This document shows, piece by piece, positions 50,908-59,021 of a stretch of DNA of 64,000 nt. A program made the position numbers and the translations under genes. Under the pieces are notes generated by a model that saw only the letters and a list, made by a program, of their open reading frames with translations, did not search any database and was not told where the DNA came from. This DNA comes from Polymorphospora lycopeni. Lineage in GTDB: Bacteria; Actinomycetota; Actinomycetes; Mycobacteriales; Micromonosporaceae. The DNA lies in contig NZ_JBCGDC010000007.1 in assembly GCF_042237075.1 (NCBI RefSeq), positions 1-64,000 of the forward strand, given 5' to 3'. The stretch's first letter is position 1. Each line of letters begins with the position of its first letter.

Positions 50908-52151
50908 CCGCCGCCGTACGGGGTGCACTCGACCTCCAGAAGCTCTTCACCGCCCGGCTGCACGCCGCCCGGGTCCGGCCGTACCTGGCGACGGCGCTGT
51001 TCGCCCTGCATCCGGTGGAGTCACGGCGGGTGCCGACGATGGCGGTGGACCGGCACTGGCGGTGCTACGTGTCGCCGGCGTTCGTGGACCGCACCCCGGT
51101 CGAGGAGTTGGCCGGCGTGTGGGTGCACGAGGTCTCGCACCTGCTGCGTGACCACCACGGCCGCGGCGACCGGATCGCGTCGCAACAGGGCCTGACCGGC
51201 CGGGGTGAACGGCTGCGGATGAACATCGCGGCCGACTGCGAGATCAACGACGACGTGTACGGCGACGGACTCGTCCGCCCCGAAGGCGCCGTCGACCCGG
51301 CTCTCCTGAGGCTGCCCGAGGGGAAGCTGATGGAGGAGTACCTGACCATGTTCCGGCTCGGACCACACACCCAGGGCCTGGTCTGGCTGGACTGTGGCAG
51401 TGGCGCCGACGGGCTGGAACGGGAATGGGACCTCGGGGCGGCCGGCGCGTACGGGCTCAGCGACCAGGAACGGGACGCGGTCCGGTTCCGGGTCGCGCAG
51501 GGCCTCACGGGACAACCGGGTGACGCCCCGAAAGGGTGGCGACGCTGGGCGGAGGAGGCGTTCCACCCGCCGCAGCCGTGGCGGGACCTGCTGGGGGCGG
51601 CGGTCCGCTCGGCCGCCTCCAGCGCCGGTGCGGGCGAGGACTACACGTACGGCCGGCCGTCGCGACGGTCCACCAGCCTGCCCGGCATCGTCCTGCCGAG
51701 CCTGCGGCGCAGGCCACCCCGGGTCTCGGTGGTCGTCGACACGTCCGGGTCGGTCAGCGACGCCGAACTCGGCAGCGCGCTGCTCGAGGTCGCCGCGATC
51801 GCCCGCGCACTGGGCGGTCGACGCGACCTGGTCACCGTGCTGTCGTGCGATGCCGCGGCCCACCTGGTACGCCCGGTGTGCCGCGCCGAGAACATCCCGC
51901 TGGTCGGCGGCGGCGGCACCGACCTGCGTACCGGCTTCGCCAGGGCGCTGCGGGCGACGCCCCGGCCGGACGTCATCGTGGCGCTGACCGACGGGCAGAC
52001 CCCCTGGCCGGACCGACAGCCGCCGTGCCGGACCGTGGTGGGCCTGTTTCCCCGGCACAGAGCCGCGTGGGACGAGGAGGATCCCGACTACGTACCGGAC
52101 ACGCCGCCGAACTGGGCCCGGGTCGTCACCATCGGCCCCCAGCCGCGCTGA
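50904..52151 (+). CDS. VWA-like protein with N-terminal zinc-metallopeptidase motif (DUF2201 type)
   Basis: 415 residues; the ATG overlaps the ATPase stop (ATGA). The N-terminal domain carries WVHEVSHLLRDHHGRGD near residue 73, an H-E-x-x-H zinc motif with a following His/Asp-rich stretch. The C-terminal domain is VWA-like with the MIDAS start VVVDTSGSVSD near residue 275, a Thr in GGGGTDLRTGF and VIVALTDGQTPWP. Putative metallopeptidases of this type are regularly paired with MoxR-like ATPases. The unit may cleave or unfold a specific target on an unknown trigger; recent comparative work places several MoxR-VWA triads in biological-conflict systems (from memory, not shown here). Confidence 0.85.
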   Translation: MTAAVRGALDLQKLFTARLHAARVRPYLATALFALHPVESRRVPTMAVDRHWRCYVSPAFVDRTPVEELAGVWVHEVSHLLRDHHGRGDRIASQQGLTGRGERLRMNIAADCEINDDVYGDGLVRPEGAVDPALLRLPEGKLMEEYLTMFRLGPHTQGLVWLDCGSGADGLEREWDLGAAGAYGLSDQERDAVRFRVAQGLTGQPGDAPKGWRRWAEEAFHPPQPWRDLLGAAVRSAASSAGAGEDYTYGRPSRRSTSLPGIVLPSLRRRPPRVSVVVDTSGSVSDAELGSALLEVAAIARALGGRRDLVTVLSCDAAAHLVRPVCRAENIPLVGGGGTDLRTGFARALRATPRPDVIVALTDGQTPWPDRQPPCRTVVGLFPRHRAAWDEEDPDYVPDTPPNWARVVTIGPQPR

Positions 52152-52152
52152 A

Positions 52153-52173
52153 CCCGCCGCCGGCAGCGGCGGG
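52153..52173. terminator. Bidirectional terminator hairpin
   Basis: CCCGCCGC (52153-52160) and GCGGCGGG (52166-52173) form an 8-bp stem with a 5-nt loop, 1 nt after the VWA gene stop and just before the end of the convergent acetyltransferase gene. Confidence 0.65.
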
Positions 52174-52186
52174 TAGGGCGGCGGGC

Positions 52187-53146
52187 TCAGTAGCCGACCG
52201 TGCGGTGCAGCCGGAGGAACGTCTCGGCGAAGCCGAGCCTCGGCCAGGTACGCGAGGACAGCAGGTTGGTCACCCGCCAGTCGGTGACCACGCTGTCGAA
52301 GCCGCTGTCGACCGACCAGTCGATGACGGCCTCAGCGAGCGCCCGGCCGGCGCCGGCACCCCGGGCGTGCGGATACACCGCGGCGTACGCGAGGAAGCCG
52401 GCGTTGTCCGGGAGGGCCAGGCTCAGGTGGCTGCTCGACTTCTCCAGCGCGCACCCGATGGCGGAGCCGATCACCTTGCCGTCGCGTTCGGCGACGAAGG
52501 TGGCGTATTCCGGGTTGCCGATGTCGTCTTCCCAGTCGGCGAGGCTCTCCTCGACCGTCCCGACCCGGCCGGCCGAGAACGTCGGGGCCAGGCCGTGGTG
52601 GAGTGGCAGTTCGAGGTCGAGCCGGGCGAGGTCCGGGATGTCGGCGCGGGTGGCCCGGCGCGCCGACACCCCTCCGGCCGGCGCCAGCCTTTCCGCCGGT
52701 CGGATGGCGTGCGCGTGCTGCTGGCCGAAGCCCAGCCGGAACCAGGCACGGACCAGGTCCTCGTCATGGGACGGCACGATGACATAGTGCGCGGTACGGC
52801 CCTCGTCGACCCAGCGGGTCGCGGCGACGGCGTACAGGTCGCGCATCACCTCGGCGTCGGTGACCGCCTGCCCGGCCGCCTCGACCCAGACGTTCGGCCC
52901 CCACAGCGGCGACGTCTTCGGGGCGCCGAGCAGGAATCCGACCGGTACGCCGGCCCGGAACGCGACCGCGCCGGACGCGTCCTCGGTCTCGTGGACGGCG
53001 GTCAACTCCGCGACGGCGGCGTCGGCGTCTTCGAAGCGCGGCGACAGCAGCGGCTGGGCGAGCCGGTGGCGGCGGTGCCGGTCGGCCAGCAACACGCCGC
53101 AGCCGGCCAGGTCGGCGGCCTCGAGCGGGCGAACCTCTAGGGACAT
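52187..53146 (-). CDS. Tandem-GNAT acetyltransferase
   Basis: 319 residues from MSLEVRPLEA; the upstream in-frame start would add only 12 non-family residues. There are two GNAT folds: residues 1-150 (LLADRHRRHRLAQPLLSPRF, VPVGFLLGAPKT, VIVPSHDEDLVRAWFRLGFG) and 160-319 (ISARRAT-type VSARRATRADIPDLARLDLE, ATFVAERDGKVIGSAIG, AAVYPHARGAGAGRALAEAV). The acetyl-CoA pyrophosphate loop RGAGAGRAL is intact only in the second half. The substrate is unknown. No Shine-Dalgarno is clear. Confidence 0.82.
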   Translation of the reverse strand: MSLEVRPLEAADLAGCGVLLADRHRRHRLAQPLLSPRFEDADAAVAELTAVHETEDASGAVAFRAGVPVGFLLGAPKTSPLWGPNVWVEAAGQAVTDAEVMRDLYAVAATRWVDEGRTAHYVIVPSHDEDLVRAWFRLGFGQQHAHAIRPAERLAPAGGVSARRATRADIPDLARLDLELPLHHGLAPTFSAGRVGTVEESLADWEDDIGNPEYATFVAERDGKVIGSAIGCALEKSSSHLSLALPDNAGFLAYAAVYPHARGAGAGRALAEAVIDWSVDSGFDSVVTDWRVTNLLSSRTWPRLGFAETFLRLHRTVGY

Positions 53147-53213
53147 GGCCGGCACGGTATACACGCGCGGCCCGGTCGGCATTCGGTTTTCGCTCGAGCT
53201 CGGCCCGGCGTCG

Positions 53214-53750
53214 TCACTCGGGCAGAAAGCTGGCCGACCAGTTCTCGAACCGTTCGCCGTACTCGTCCCGGGCGGTGGCGACGACCGCGTCCGGGTCGTC
53301 CGCGGGGGTCAACCCGAAGTGCTCGGCCAACCAGGCGACGTAGTCGGCGTGGCCGGAACGGTGCTCGTGGTCGTCGCCGCGGTAGAAGTAGGCGTCGTCC
53401 CAGCCGACGGTGATCTCGCAGTCGTAGCCGACGAGTCGGAACAGTTCCCGCAGGTCGCGGGCGACGACGTGCTGGCCGCCCTCGTCGCCGAAGACGACGA
53501 CCGGCAGGCTCGCCAGGTCGGCGCGGTCGTCGATCCGCCACAGGGCGTAGAACGAACCGCCGTCGGTGGCCCGGGCGAACGGCACCAGCCGGTCGAGGAA
53601 GTCGGGATCGTCCGACCAGCCGGCCGCCAGCCCGGACGTGTCGTCGTACTCGAAAAGCCCGAAGCCGTCGGCATACTGACCGAACCCGACACGGTCCTGG
53701 AACGCCTTCAGCAGATTGAGTTCGGGAACCGGCGAGTAGTCGGCGGCCAC
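53214..53750 (-). CDS. SUKH/SMI1-KNR4-like protein
   Basis: 178 residues from GTG with GGAGG 6 nt upstream. It shows the SUKH-like order of a Gly-rich strand pair and central helix: TDGGSFYALWRIDDRADLAS, PVVVFGDEGGQHVVARDL, RELFRLVGYDCEITVGWDDA. It is rich in Asp and Phe. SUKH proteins are common immunity proteins against contact-dependent toxins and also occur as orphan genes. No toxin gene is adjacent. The family call rests on pattern, not on a strict motif. Confidence 0.55.
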   Translation of the reverse strand: MAADYSPVPELNLLKAFQDRVGFGQYADGFGLFEYDDTSGLAAGWSDDPDFLDRLVPFARATDGGSFYALWRIDDRADLASLPVVVFGDEGGQHVVARDLRELFRLVGYDCEITVGWDDAYFYRGDDHEHRSGHADYVAWLAEHFGLTPADDPDAVVATARDEYGERFENWSASFLPE

Positions 53751-53837
53751 GGGTCCTCCACAAGATCGACTGTACGGCCGAGCGTACCGGTGTCTCCGCG
53801 CCGGACGACCGTCATGGGTGACCGGCGAGTGCCAACG

Positions 53838-54158
53838 TCAGCCGGCCGAGTTCCGCTTCCGCCCCTTGCCCCAGTTTCGGGCCTTGTCCCAGGACATCAG
53901 GGCGTCGTGGGTCACCAGGGATATGCCCAGGCAGATACTCCCGATCGCGATGGCCATGGAGATCAGTGCCACGGCACCGGTGGTGTGTGCCGCAACCTGC
54001 ACCAGGGTGAGCCCCAGTCCGTTGAGCAGGCACAAGACAGCAAAGCCCCGACTCGCCCCCGGGAATGGTGGCGCCGCACCGGTCACGAGGGCCAGGAGAC
54101 CTGCCCCGACAAAACAGCCTCCCAGAAACAACCCGAACGCTGTCAGGAAAGGGGACAC
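53838..54158 (-). CDS. Small multi-pass membrane protein
   Basis: 106 residues from GTG with three hydrophobic helices (FLTAFGLFLGGCFVGAGLLAL, GFAVLCLLNGLGLTLVQVAA, TGAVALISMAIAIGSICLGI) and a basic cytoplasmic tail (DKARNWGKGRKRN). Function unknown. It has a somewhat lower G+C than its neighbours and no strong ribosome-binding site. Confidence 0.55.
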   Translation of the reverse strand: MSPFLTAFGLFLGGCFVGAGLLALVTGAAPPFPGASRGFAVLCLLNGLGLTLVQVAAHTTGAVALISMAIAIGSICLGISLVTHDALMSWDKARNWGKGRKRNSAG

Positions 54159-54160
54159 AC

Positions 54161-54781
54161 CTAAATCTTCACATGCGATACTGAAACGTCCTGTCCCGTA
54201 CCTGCCGCCCGATCGCGACCCACCGGCGACGGCCGGGGGCCGACGTCTATCGATCCCGCCGTTCCCGCTCCGGCTCGCCCGGAGTTCTTCCTCGCGACGC
54301 CGCCCTCCCCGGTGAGTCCGACCCGCACGTGGTCCTCGATCAGTGGCGAACCCGCCAGCGGGTGATCGTCCGGGATAGGTTCCATGGTCAACCAGCCGTT
54401 CCTGGCCGTTTCGGCCGCGAAGTCGGCGAGCACCCCCAGCCCCGCTTCGCTCATCTCGGGCTCCGGCAGCACCTTGGCGTGGGTATCCGGCTCGCCCGCG
54501 TCGGCGAGGACGAGCCGGGTCAGGTCGTAGCCCGGAAACCGGCGAGGCATCCCCGGCGGCAACGTCCGGAACACCACCCGGTGTTCCGGCGTGTCCGTGG
54601 GTACCTGGCTATGCGGGACTCTCGACCGGGGCCGATCCGTGACTGCCGACAGGACGTTTTGGGGCAGCGGCCGAGCAGGCTGGCAGCCATCATGGGAACA
54701 TGGCCGAATCAGTCGCCGACCTGGCTCGCCCATCTCGTGAGGAGCCCGGACCGGCCAGCGCCCCACCCGCTCCCGGTCCAC
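54161..54781 (-). pseudogene. Coding remnant of unknown family
   Basis: Codon bias is clearly actinobacterial from about 54600 to 54310 on the minus strand, giving HRVVFRTLPPGMPRRFPGYD, LTRLVLADAGEPDTHAKVLP and SEAGLGVLADFAAETARNGW with TMEPIPDDHPLAGSPL. It is lost toward both ends of the open frame. There is no suitable start or ribosome-binding site, and the 5' part overlaps the start of the divergent glycosyltransferase. It looks like a truncated or frameshifted gene; I do not recognise the family. Confidence 0.4.
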
Positions 54782-56250
54782 GGGCCTACGGTCCCTGGCT
54801 GGTCGCCAGCGGGGTGATCGTCACGCTCCTGGTCCTCTCCAACCGCTACGGCTACCACCGCGACGAGCTCTACTTCCTGATCGCCGGCCGGAACCTCGAC
54901 TGGGGCTACGTCGACCAGGGCCCACTGGTGCCGGCCCTGGCCCGGCTCGTCGATGCCGTGGCGCCCGGCAACCTGGTGGCGCTGCGTACCCCGTCGGCGT
55001 TCATTGCCGGCGGGTGCGTTCTGCTCGTGGCCGCGCTCGCCCACGAGTTCGGAGCGGGACGGGGCGCGCAGACCTTCGCGGCGTTCCTCGCCGGCAGTTC
55101 CGGCCTGGTGCTGGCCAGCGGCCACCTGCTCAGCACCACCACCGTCGACATGCTCGTCTGGCTGGCCGCGGCGCTGTGCACGGCCCGGCTACTGCGCACC
55201 GGCGACACCCGCTGGGCACTCGGCATCGGGCTCGTGCTCGGCGCCGGCATGCTCAACAAGCTGCTGCCCGCGCTGCTGGGCGTCGGCCTGCTCGCGGGGG
55301 TGGCGATCGCCGGGCCCCGCCGGCTACTGCGCGACCGGTGGGTGCTCGCCGGCTTCGGCGTCGCCCTGCTGCTCGCCGCGCCCAGTCTGGTCTGGCAGGC
55401 CACGCACGGCTTCCCGCAGTTGTCCGTGGCCGCATCCATCTCCGGCGGCGACAGCTCCTACAGTGGGCGGCTCGACGCACTGGCCCTGCAGTTCGTCATC
55501 ATCAGCCCCTACGCCGTGCCCATCTGGATCGCCGGCCTGGTGGCGCTGCTGCGACGCCCCCAGTGGCGGGCCTACCGGGCGCTGGCCTGGGCCTGGCTGG
55601 TGGTCGTCGCCGTGGTGCTGCTCGCCGGCGGCAAGGGCTACTACGACGCCCCACTGCTACTGGTGCTCACCGCCGCCGGCGCTATAGTCACCGCCGCCTG
55701 GGCCACCCGCCGCGCCAGCGTGCTGCGTCGGACGCTGCTGGTGGCCGGTGCGCTGCTGTTCGTCGCCCCGAACGGCGTGCTGCTGCTGCCCACCCTGCCC
55801 GCCGACCGCCTGCCCGGCTTCGTGGTCGACGTGAACTACGACGCGGGCGAGACGATCGGCTGGCCCGCGTTCGCCGACTCCCTCGCCGCCGTGCACCAGG
55901 CACTCCCCGCCGAGCAGCGACAGCGCGCGGTGATCCTCACCGCCAACTACGGCGAGGCCGGCGCCGTCGCCCGCTACGGTCCGGCGCGGGGCCTGCCACC
56001 GGCGTACTCCGGACACAACAGCATGGCCGACTTCGGCCGCCCTCCGGCCGACGCCGACGTGGTGATCGCCGTTGGCTGGAACCGTCCCGACCAGTTACAA
56101 CAGTGGTTCACCACCGTCAACCTGGCCGGCCGTGTCGACCAGCGGGTCGAGGTCGACAACGACGAGAACGGTGGCCCGATCTGGCTCTGCGTCGGGCTGC
56201 GCCGGCCGTGGGCCGACGTCTGGCAGGCCGAGGTACGCCACGCCGGCTGA
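54700..56250 (+). CDS. PMT/ArnT-type (GT39-family) membrane glycosyltransferase
   Basis: 516 residues with about ten hydrophobic helices between residues 30 and 370 and a C-terminal extracytoplasmic domain. The first loop holds the catalytic-type Asp-Glu motif NRYGYHRDELYFLIAGRNLD, followed by WGYVDQGPLVPALARL, as in lipid-phosphate-sugar-dependent mannosyl- or arabinosyl-transferases. These enzymes transfer a sugar from a polyprenyl-phosphate donor on the outer face of the membrane. The acceptor (protein, wall polymer or lipid) cannot be told from sequence. Single gene; the start follows GGGAAC, a weak ribosome-binding site. Confidence 0.85.
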   Translation: MAESVADLARPSREEPGPASAPPAPGPRAYGPWLVASGVIVTLLVLSNRYGYHRDELYFLIAGRNLDWGYVDQGPLVPALARLVDAVAPGNLVALRTPSAFIAGGCVLLVAALAHEFGAGRGAQTFAAFLAGSSGLVLASGHLLSTTTVDMLVWLAAALCTARLLRTGDTRWALGIGLVLGAGMLNKLLPALLGVGLLAGVAIAGPRRLLRDRWVLAGFGVALLLAAPSLVWQATHGFPQLSVAASISGGDSSYSGRLDALALQFVIISPYAVPIWIAGLVALLRRPQWRAYRALAWAWLVVVAVVLLAGGKGYYDAPLLLVLTAAGAIVTAAWATRRASVLRRTLLVAGALLFVAPNGVLLLPTLPADRLPGFVVDVNYDAGETIGWPAFADSLAAVHQALPAEQRQRAVILTANYGEAGAVARYGPARGLPPAYSGHNSMADFGRPPADADVVIAVGWNRPDQLQQWFTTVNLAGRVDQRVEVDNDENGGPIWLCVGLRRPWADVWQAEVRHAG

Positions 56251-56651
56251 TCGCCGGCAGTAGCTCGTCACGATCGACTCAACGGTCCAACGGGGTCGCG
56301 GGAGTTCATATGTCGGCGAGCAATCCCCCCAGGTCACATCCCCGGAGACCGTGAACCAACCCGGGCCACTGATCGGACCCACTCTATTCTTCCGCCTGGG
56401 TAAGGCCGAGGGCCGACAGCGCGTCGGCTACCGCCGTCCGGTGCCCGGCCCCCACTCTGGGGGGCAGTGTCGGCGCACCATCAGTGACAGCGACCGGGTG
56501 TGTCGTCAGCGGACGGTGCCGGAGTAGGCGACGGTCAGCTCACCTTCGCCCTGCCCCCGAGCGAGATCGAGGCGGGCGGTCGGAGAACGGACGGCCGGTT
56601 CGGGCAGAGCGCGGACCAACTGTGGCAGCCTCATCCGGCCCACGTTCGCCC
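56251..56651. other. Intergenic region left of the decayed island
   Basis: About 400 nt with no convincing gene. Codon bias is absent in every frame, and short frames on both strands lack ribosome-binding sites. It lies between the intact glycosyltransferase and clear fragments of mobile genes, so it is probably the eroded edge of an inserted element. Confidence 0.5.
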
Positions 56652-56780
56652 CTAGCCGGGCAACGAGCCGCGCGCTGGCCTGTCCGCCAGAGCCAGCGCG
56701 ATCGCCTCCAGTACCCGCCGGGCCAGCGTCACGCCGTCCGGGCGCTTCGCGTAGATCCTGAGCAGCACGTCGTTCGAGGC
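56652..56780 (-). pseudogene. Tyrosine integrase C-terminal remnant
   Basis: 42 codons ending in TAG encode NDVLLRIYAKRPDGVTLARR then VLEAIALALADRP. The order V-L-L-R-x-Y-A-K-x-x-D-G followed by a basic helix matches the extreme C terminus of many actinobacterial tyrosine integrases (after the catalytic Tyr). The upstream frame is closed by a stop at once, so only the tail survives. Weak because so short; read together with the replication-relaxation remnant next door. Confidence 0.4.
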
Positions 56781-56877
56781 TCAGGGCAGGATATCGGGGA
56801 TGGGCTCCCGGCTCGGGAATCGGAGGTCCCACCGCCTTCCAACCGACAGACAGCCGGTGGACCAGTGTGGTCAGAGG

Positions 56878-57291
56878 CACTCTGCGGGAACCCGGCGCCT
56901 TCGCCGCCCCGGACTCCGCCGTCGAACTACGCGGCTACCCCGCCCCCATCCACCCCGACGGGACGCCATCTGGCGCGCCAAGTGCCACCGGCTGCCGTTC
57001 TTCCTCGAGTACGACGAACTGCTCCGCAAACTCGCCGGCTACCACCGTCTGCTCGCATACGGCGGCCCGCGCTGGCCCGTCCTGATCTGGCTCCACTCCG
57101 CCCGACGCGCCCATCACCTCCACCAACGCCTCGGCGACGACAACCGGTACGTACCCGTGGCCACCGCCAGCCGGGACCACGCCGCGCAGACTGGTCTCGG
57201 TCCCGCCGGCGCGCTGTGGTGGCTCCACGGTCACGACGGGCTGCTCTCCCTCGCCGACGTCGCCCGCGCGCTCCCTCACTTGCAGCGTTAG
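56878..57291 (+). pseudogene. Replication-relaxation family protein, frameshifted C-terminal remnant
   Basis: Two frames carry consecutive parts of one protein. The first encodes EPGAFAAPDSAVELRGYPAP up to about 56965. A shift then leads to IWRAKCHRLPFFLEYDELLR, KLAGYHRLLAYGGPRWPVLI and HLHQRLGDDNRYVPVATASR, ending in TAG at 57291. The F-F-L-E-Y-D, K-L-x-G-Y and R-x-x-H-L-H order with a later V-P-V-A-T is typical of replication-relaxation proteins of actinobacterial integrative elements and plasmids. No start or DNA-binding N-terminal region remains, so it is dead. Confidence 0.6.
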
Positions 57292-58604
57292 GCGGCGACC
57301 GCAGGGAACACTACGAGCGATCCGTCGCTGCTTCGTTCGATCTCGATCGCAACGTCGGCTTGGTGGGATCCTATGTTGAGGCCGTCGCCCAGGGCGCGAA
57401 GGCGATATGCGGTTTTGAGTAGGTCGTCGACCTCGCCCGGCGTGAACATGATTTTTCGGATACCGCTGTAACGCTTCAACTCGAGAGTCGACAGTCGGAG
57501 TAGGACCGAGTTGATGCCTGATTCCAACTCGTCGACACGACGTTCGTCGTCGCGTAGCGTGCCGATGAAACTTTTGAACGGATTGTTCGTTTCCACCAGT
57601 TGCGCGTGTTCGACCGCTTGAAGCACGAGCACTCGGCGTTTGAGAGCAATGGCGAGTCGTGCGAGTTCCAGGTGTGCGCGGAACATGCCGCCTTCCTCGT
57701 TGATACCAGGGAAGGACTTCGTCAATGCGCCGACTTCAACCGGACCTTCGGGCAGCGCAGCTATTACACCTTGCCATTTCATAAGCCGACGCTTGGTTCG
57801 TTCGATCGCCCTGCTGATCGCGTACGACGAGGAATCCAGTCCTAGAGACAGGCCGATTCTGCCCTGGTCGAGGAGAAGCGACGTCGCCTTGTCGATCGCG
57901 TCACGACAACCGTCCAACTCGCTGCGTTCGTTCTCGAGGTTGTCTTCCTGTAACTGCTCCAGGAGGTCGGCGATCCGCTCGATCGCTTTCTGACGCTGCT
58001 GATCAGCGTAGGCGCTGACGCCGACCGCGACGGCCATCAGGACAAGTGGCGCGGCCACCGTCAACGCTCCGGCGCTGGCCGCGGCCACACCAGCTGTGGT
58101 GGCCGAGCCGGTTGCCGCACCCGCGACAGCGGCCTTGCCGGCAACGGGTACAAACGTGGAAGCAGCCGTTATGCGGCCAGTGGAGTTGACCAGCGCGCCG
58201 CGAATACCTCCTGCGGCTGCCTTCGAAGCCATGGGCCGGACAAGTCCTTTACCGACCTGCGCGGCGACCTTTGCCGGTACGACCATTCGGTAGAGCACGT
58301 CACCGGTAGCGGCGACGTTCGCCGTCGGAGGCGCCGACTTCGCTGTCTGAGTCACAAGGTGCGACAATTGCTGAGCGAGTGGACTGGCGGCATGAAGCGG
58401 AATTCCGCCGTTCCGATCGCGTTTGGCTGACACCGGGTGCGCTTCCAGGGTGGCGATGGGGGAATCCGCAAGTGTTGCCAGCACTGTTCGCAATTCTGCG
58501 AGTCGATCCGGTGTCATGCACTCATCGCCTAGCACGTCCGGCACGCTCACGGCCTCCGTAGCGAGTGTCCATACCGGCACCGCCGCGTTGTTATCAGTGG
58601 TCAC
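57288..58604 (-). CDS. Unknown protein with central hydrophobic segment and coiled coil
   Basis: 438 residues from GTG with GGGGAGGA 7 nt upstream; the frame's longer upstream part lies in the McrC remnant and is not used. An N-terminal helical region (1-110) leads to an Ala/Gly/Val-rich stretch (about 145-200, with AAPLVLMAVAVGVSAYA, one or two membrane passes). A charged coiled coil (201-240, QQRQKAIERIADLLEQLQED) and a helical C-terminal half follow (DQGRIGLSLGLDSSSYAISR, LELARLAIALKRRVLVLQAV). It is visibly richer in A+T than its neighbours and sits between remnants of an integrative element and of McrC. A recently acquired membrane-acting defence or conflict protein is possible (inference); no family recognised. 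Confidence 0.65.
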   Translation of the reverse strand: MTTDNNAAVPVWTLATEAVSVPDVLGDECMTPDRLAELRTVLATLADSPIATLEAHPVSAKRDRNGGIPLHAASPLAQQLSHLVTQTAKSAPPTANVAATGDVLYRMVVPAKVAAQVGKGLVRPMASKAAAGGIRGALVNSTGRITAASTFVPVAGKAAVAGAATGSATTAGVAAASAGALTVAAPLVLMAVAVGVSAYADQQRQKAIERIADLLEQLQEDNLENERSELDGCRDAIDKATSLLLDQGRIGLSLGLDSSSYAISRAIERTKRRLMKWQGVIAALPEGPVEVGALTKSFPGINEEGGMFRAHLELARLAIALKRRVLVLQAVEHAQLVETNNPFKSFIGTLRDDERRVDELESGINSVLLRLSTLELKRYSGIRKIMFTPGEVDDLLKTAYRLRALGDGLNIGSHQADVAIEIERSSDGSLVVFPAVAA

Positions 58605-58670
58605 GTCTTGTTCCTCCCCGAAACTGGCATCCACCATAGGCGGTGGCAGCGACGCCAACAACAACCTCAG

Positions 58671-58871
58671 GGGCTTACCGAAGGCCACCTGGTCTACGCG
58701 ACCGACCACGAGCCGGAACGGGAGTACCGGCTCGTCGGCAGCGGCGTCCGCGTCATGGCGCACGGGCTGGATCTGGCGGGTCCGTTGAGCGAACTGCGTG
58801 GGCAGATCGAACGTCTCGCGGACCGGGTGGCCCGCGCCGCCGTGACGGCGCGGGCCAACTCGGCTCGGTAG
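58671..58871 (+). pseudogene. McrC C-terminal remnant (5-methylcytosine restriction subunit)
   Basis: The plus-strand frame encodes GHLVYATDHEPEREYRLVGS, then VRVMAHGLDLAGPLSEL and RGQIERLADRVARAA before the stop. The order H-L-V-Y-A-x-x-x-E-P, H-x-L-D-L-x-x-P and a final I-x-x-L-A-x-R-[IV] is that of the McrC C terminus, which follows the nuclease core. All of the nuclease domain is missing, and the break coincides with the 5' end of the A+T-richer unknown gene, which suggests replacement of most of an mcrBC locus. Confidence 0.55.
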
Positions 58872-59021
58872 CCGGCGCGGTGCGGCCGGAGGAACGCGAC
58901 CACCGACCGGGTATCCGGCGGGAACGCGCGGTCGGGACCGAGCGCCACGGCCTGGTCGCGAGGTGCGGGCTCACATGCAGCGCCGAAGGGTCGCCGCGGA
59001 GGACTCTGCGATGATGGGTGA

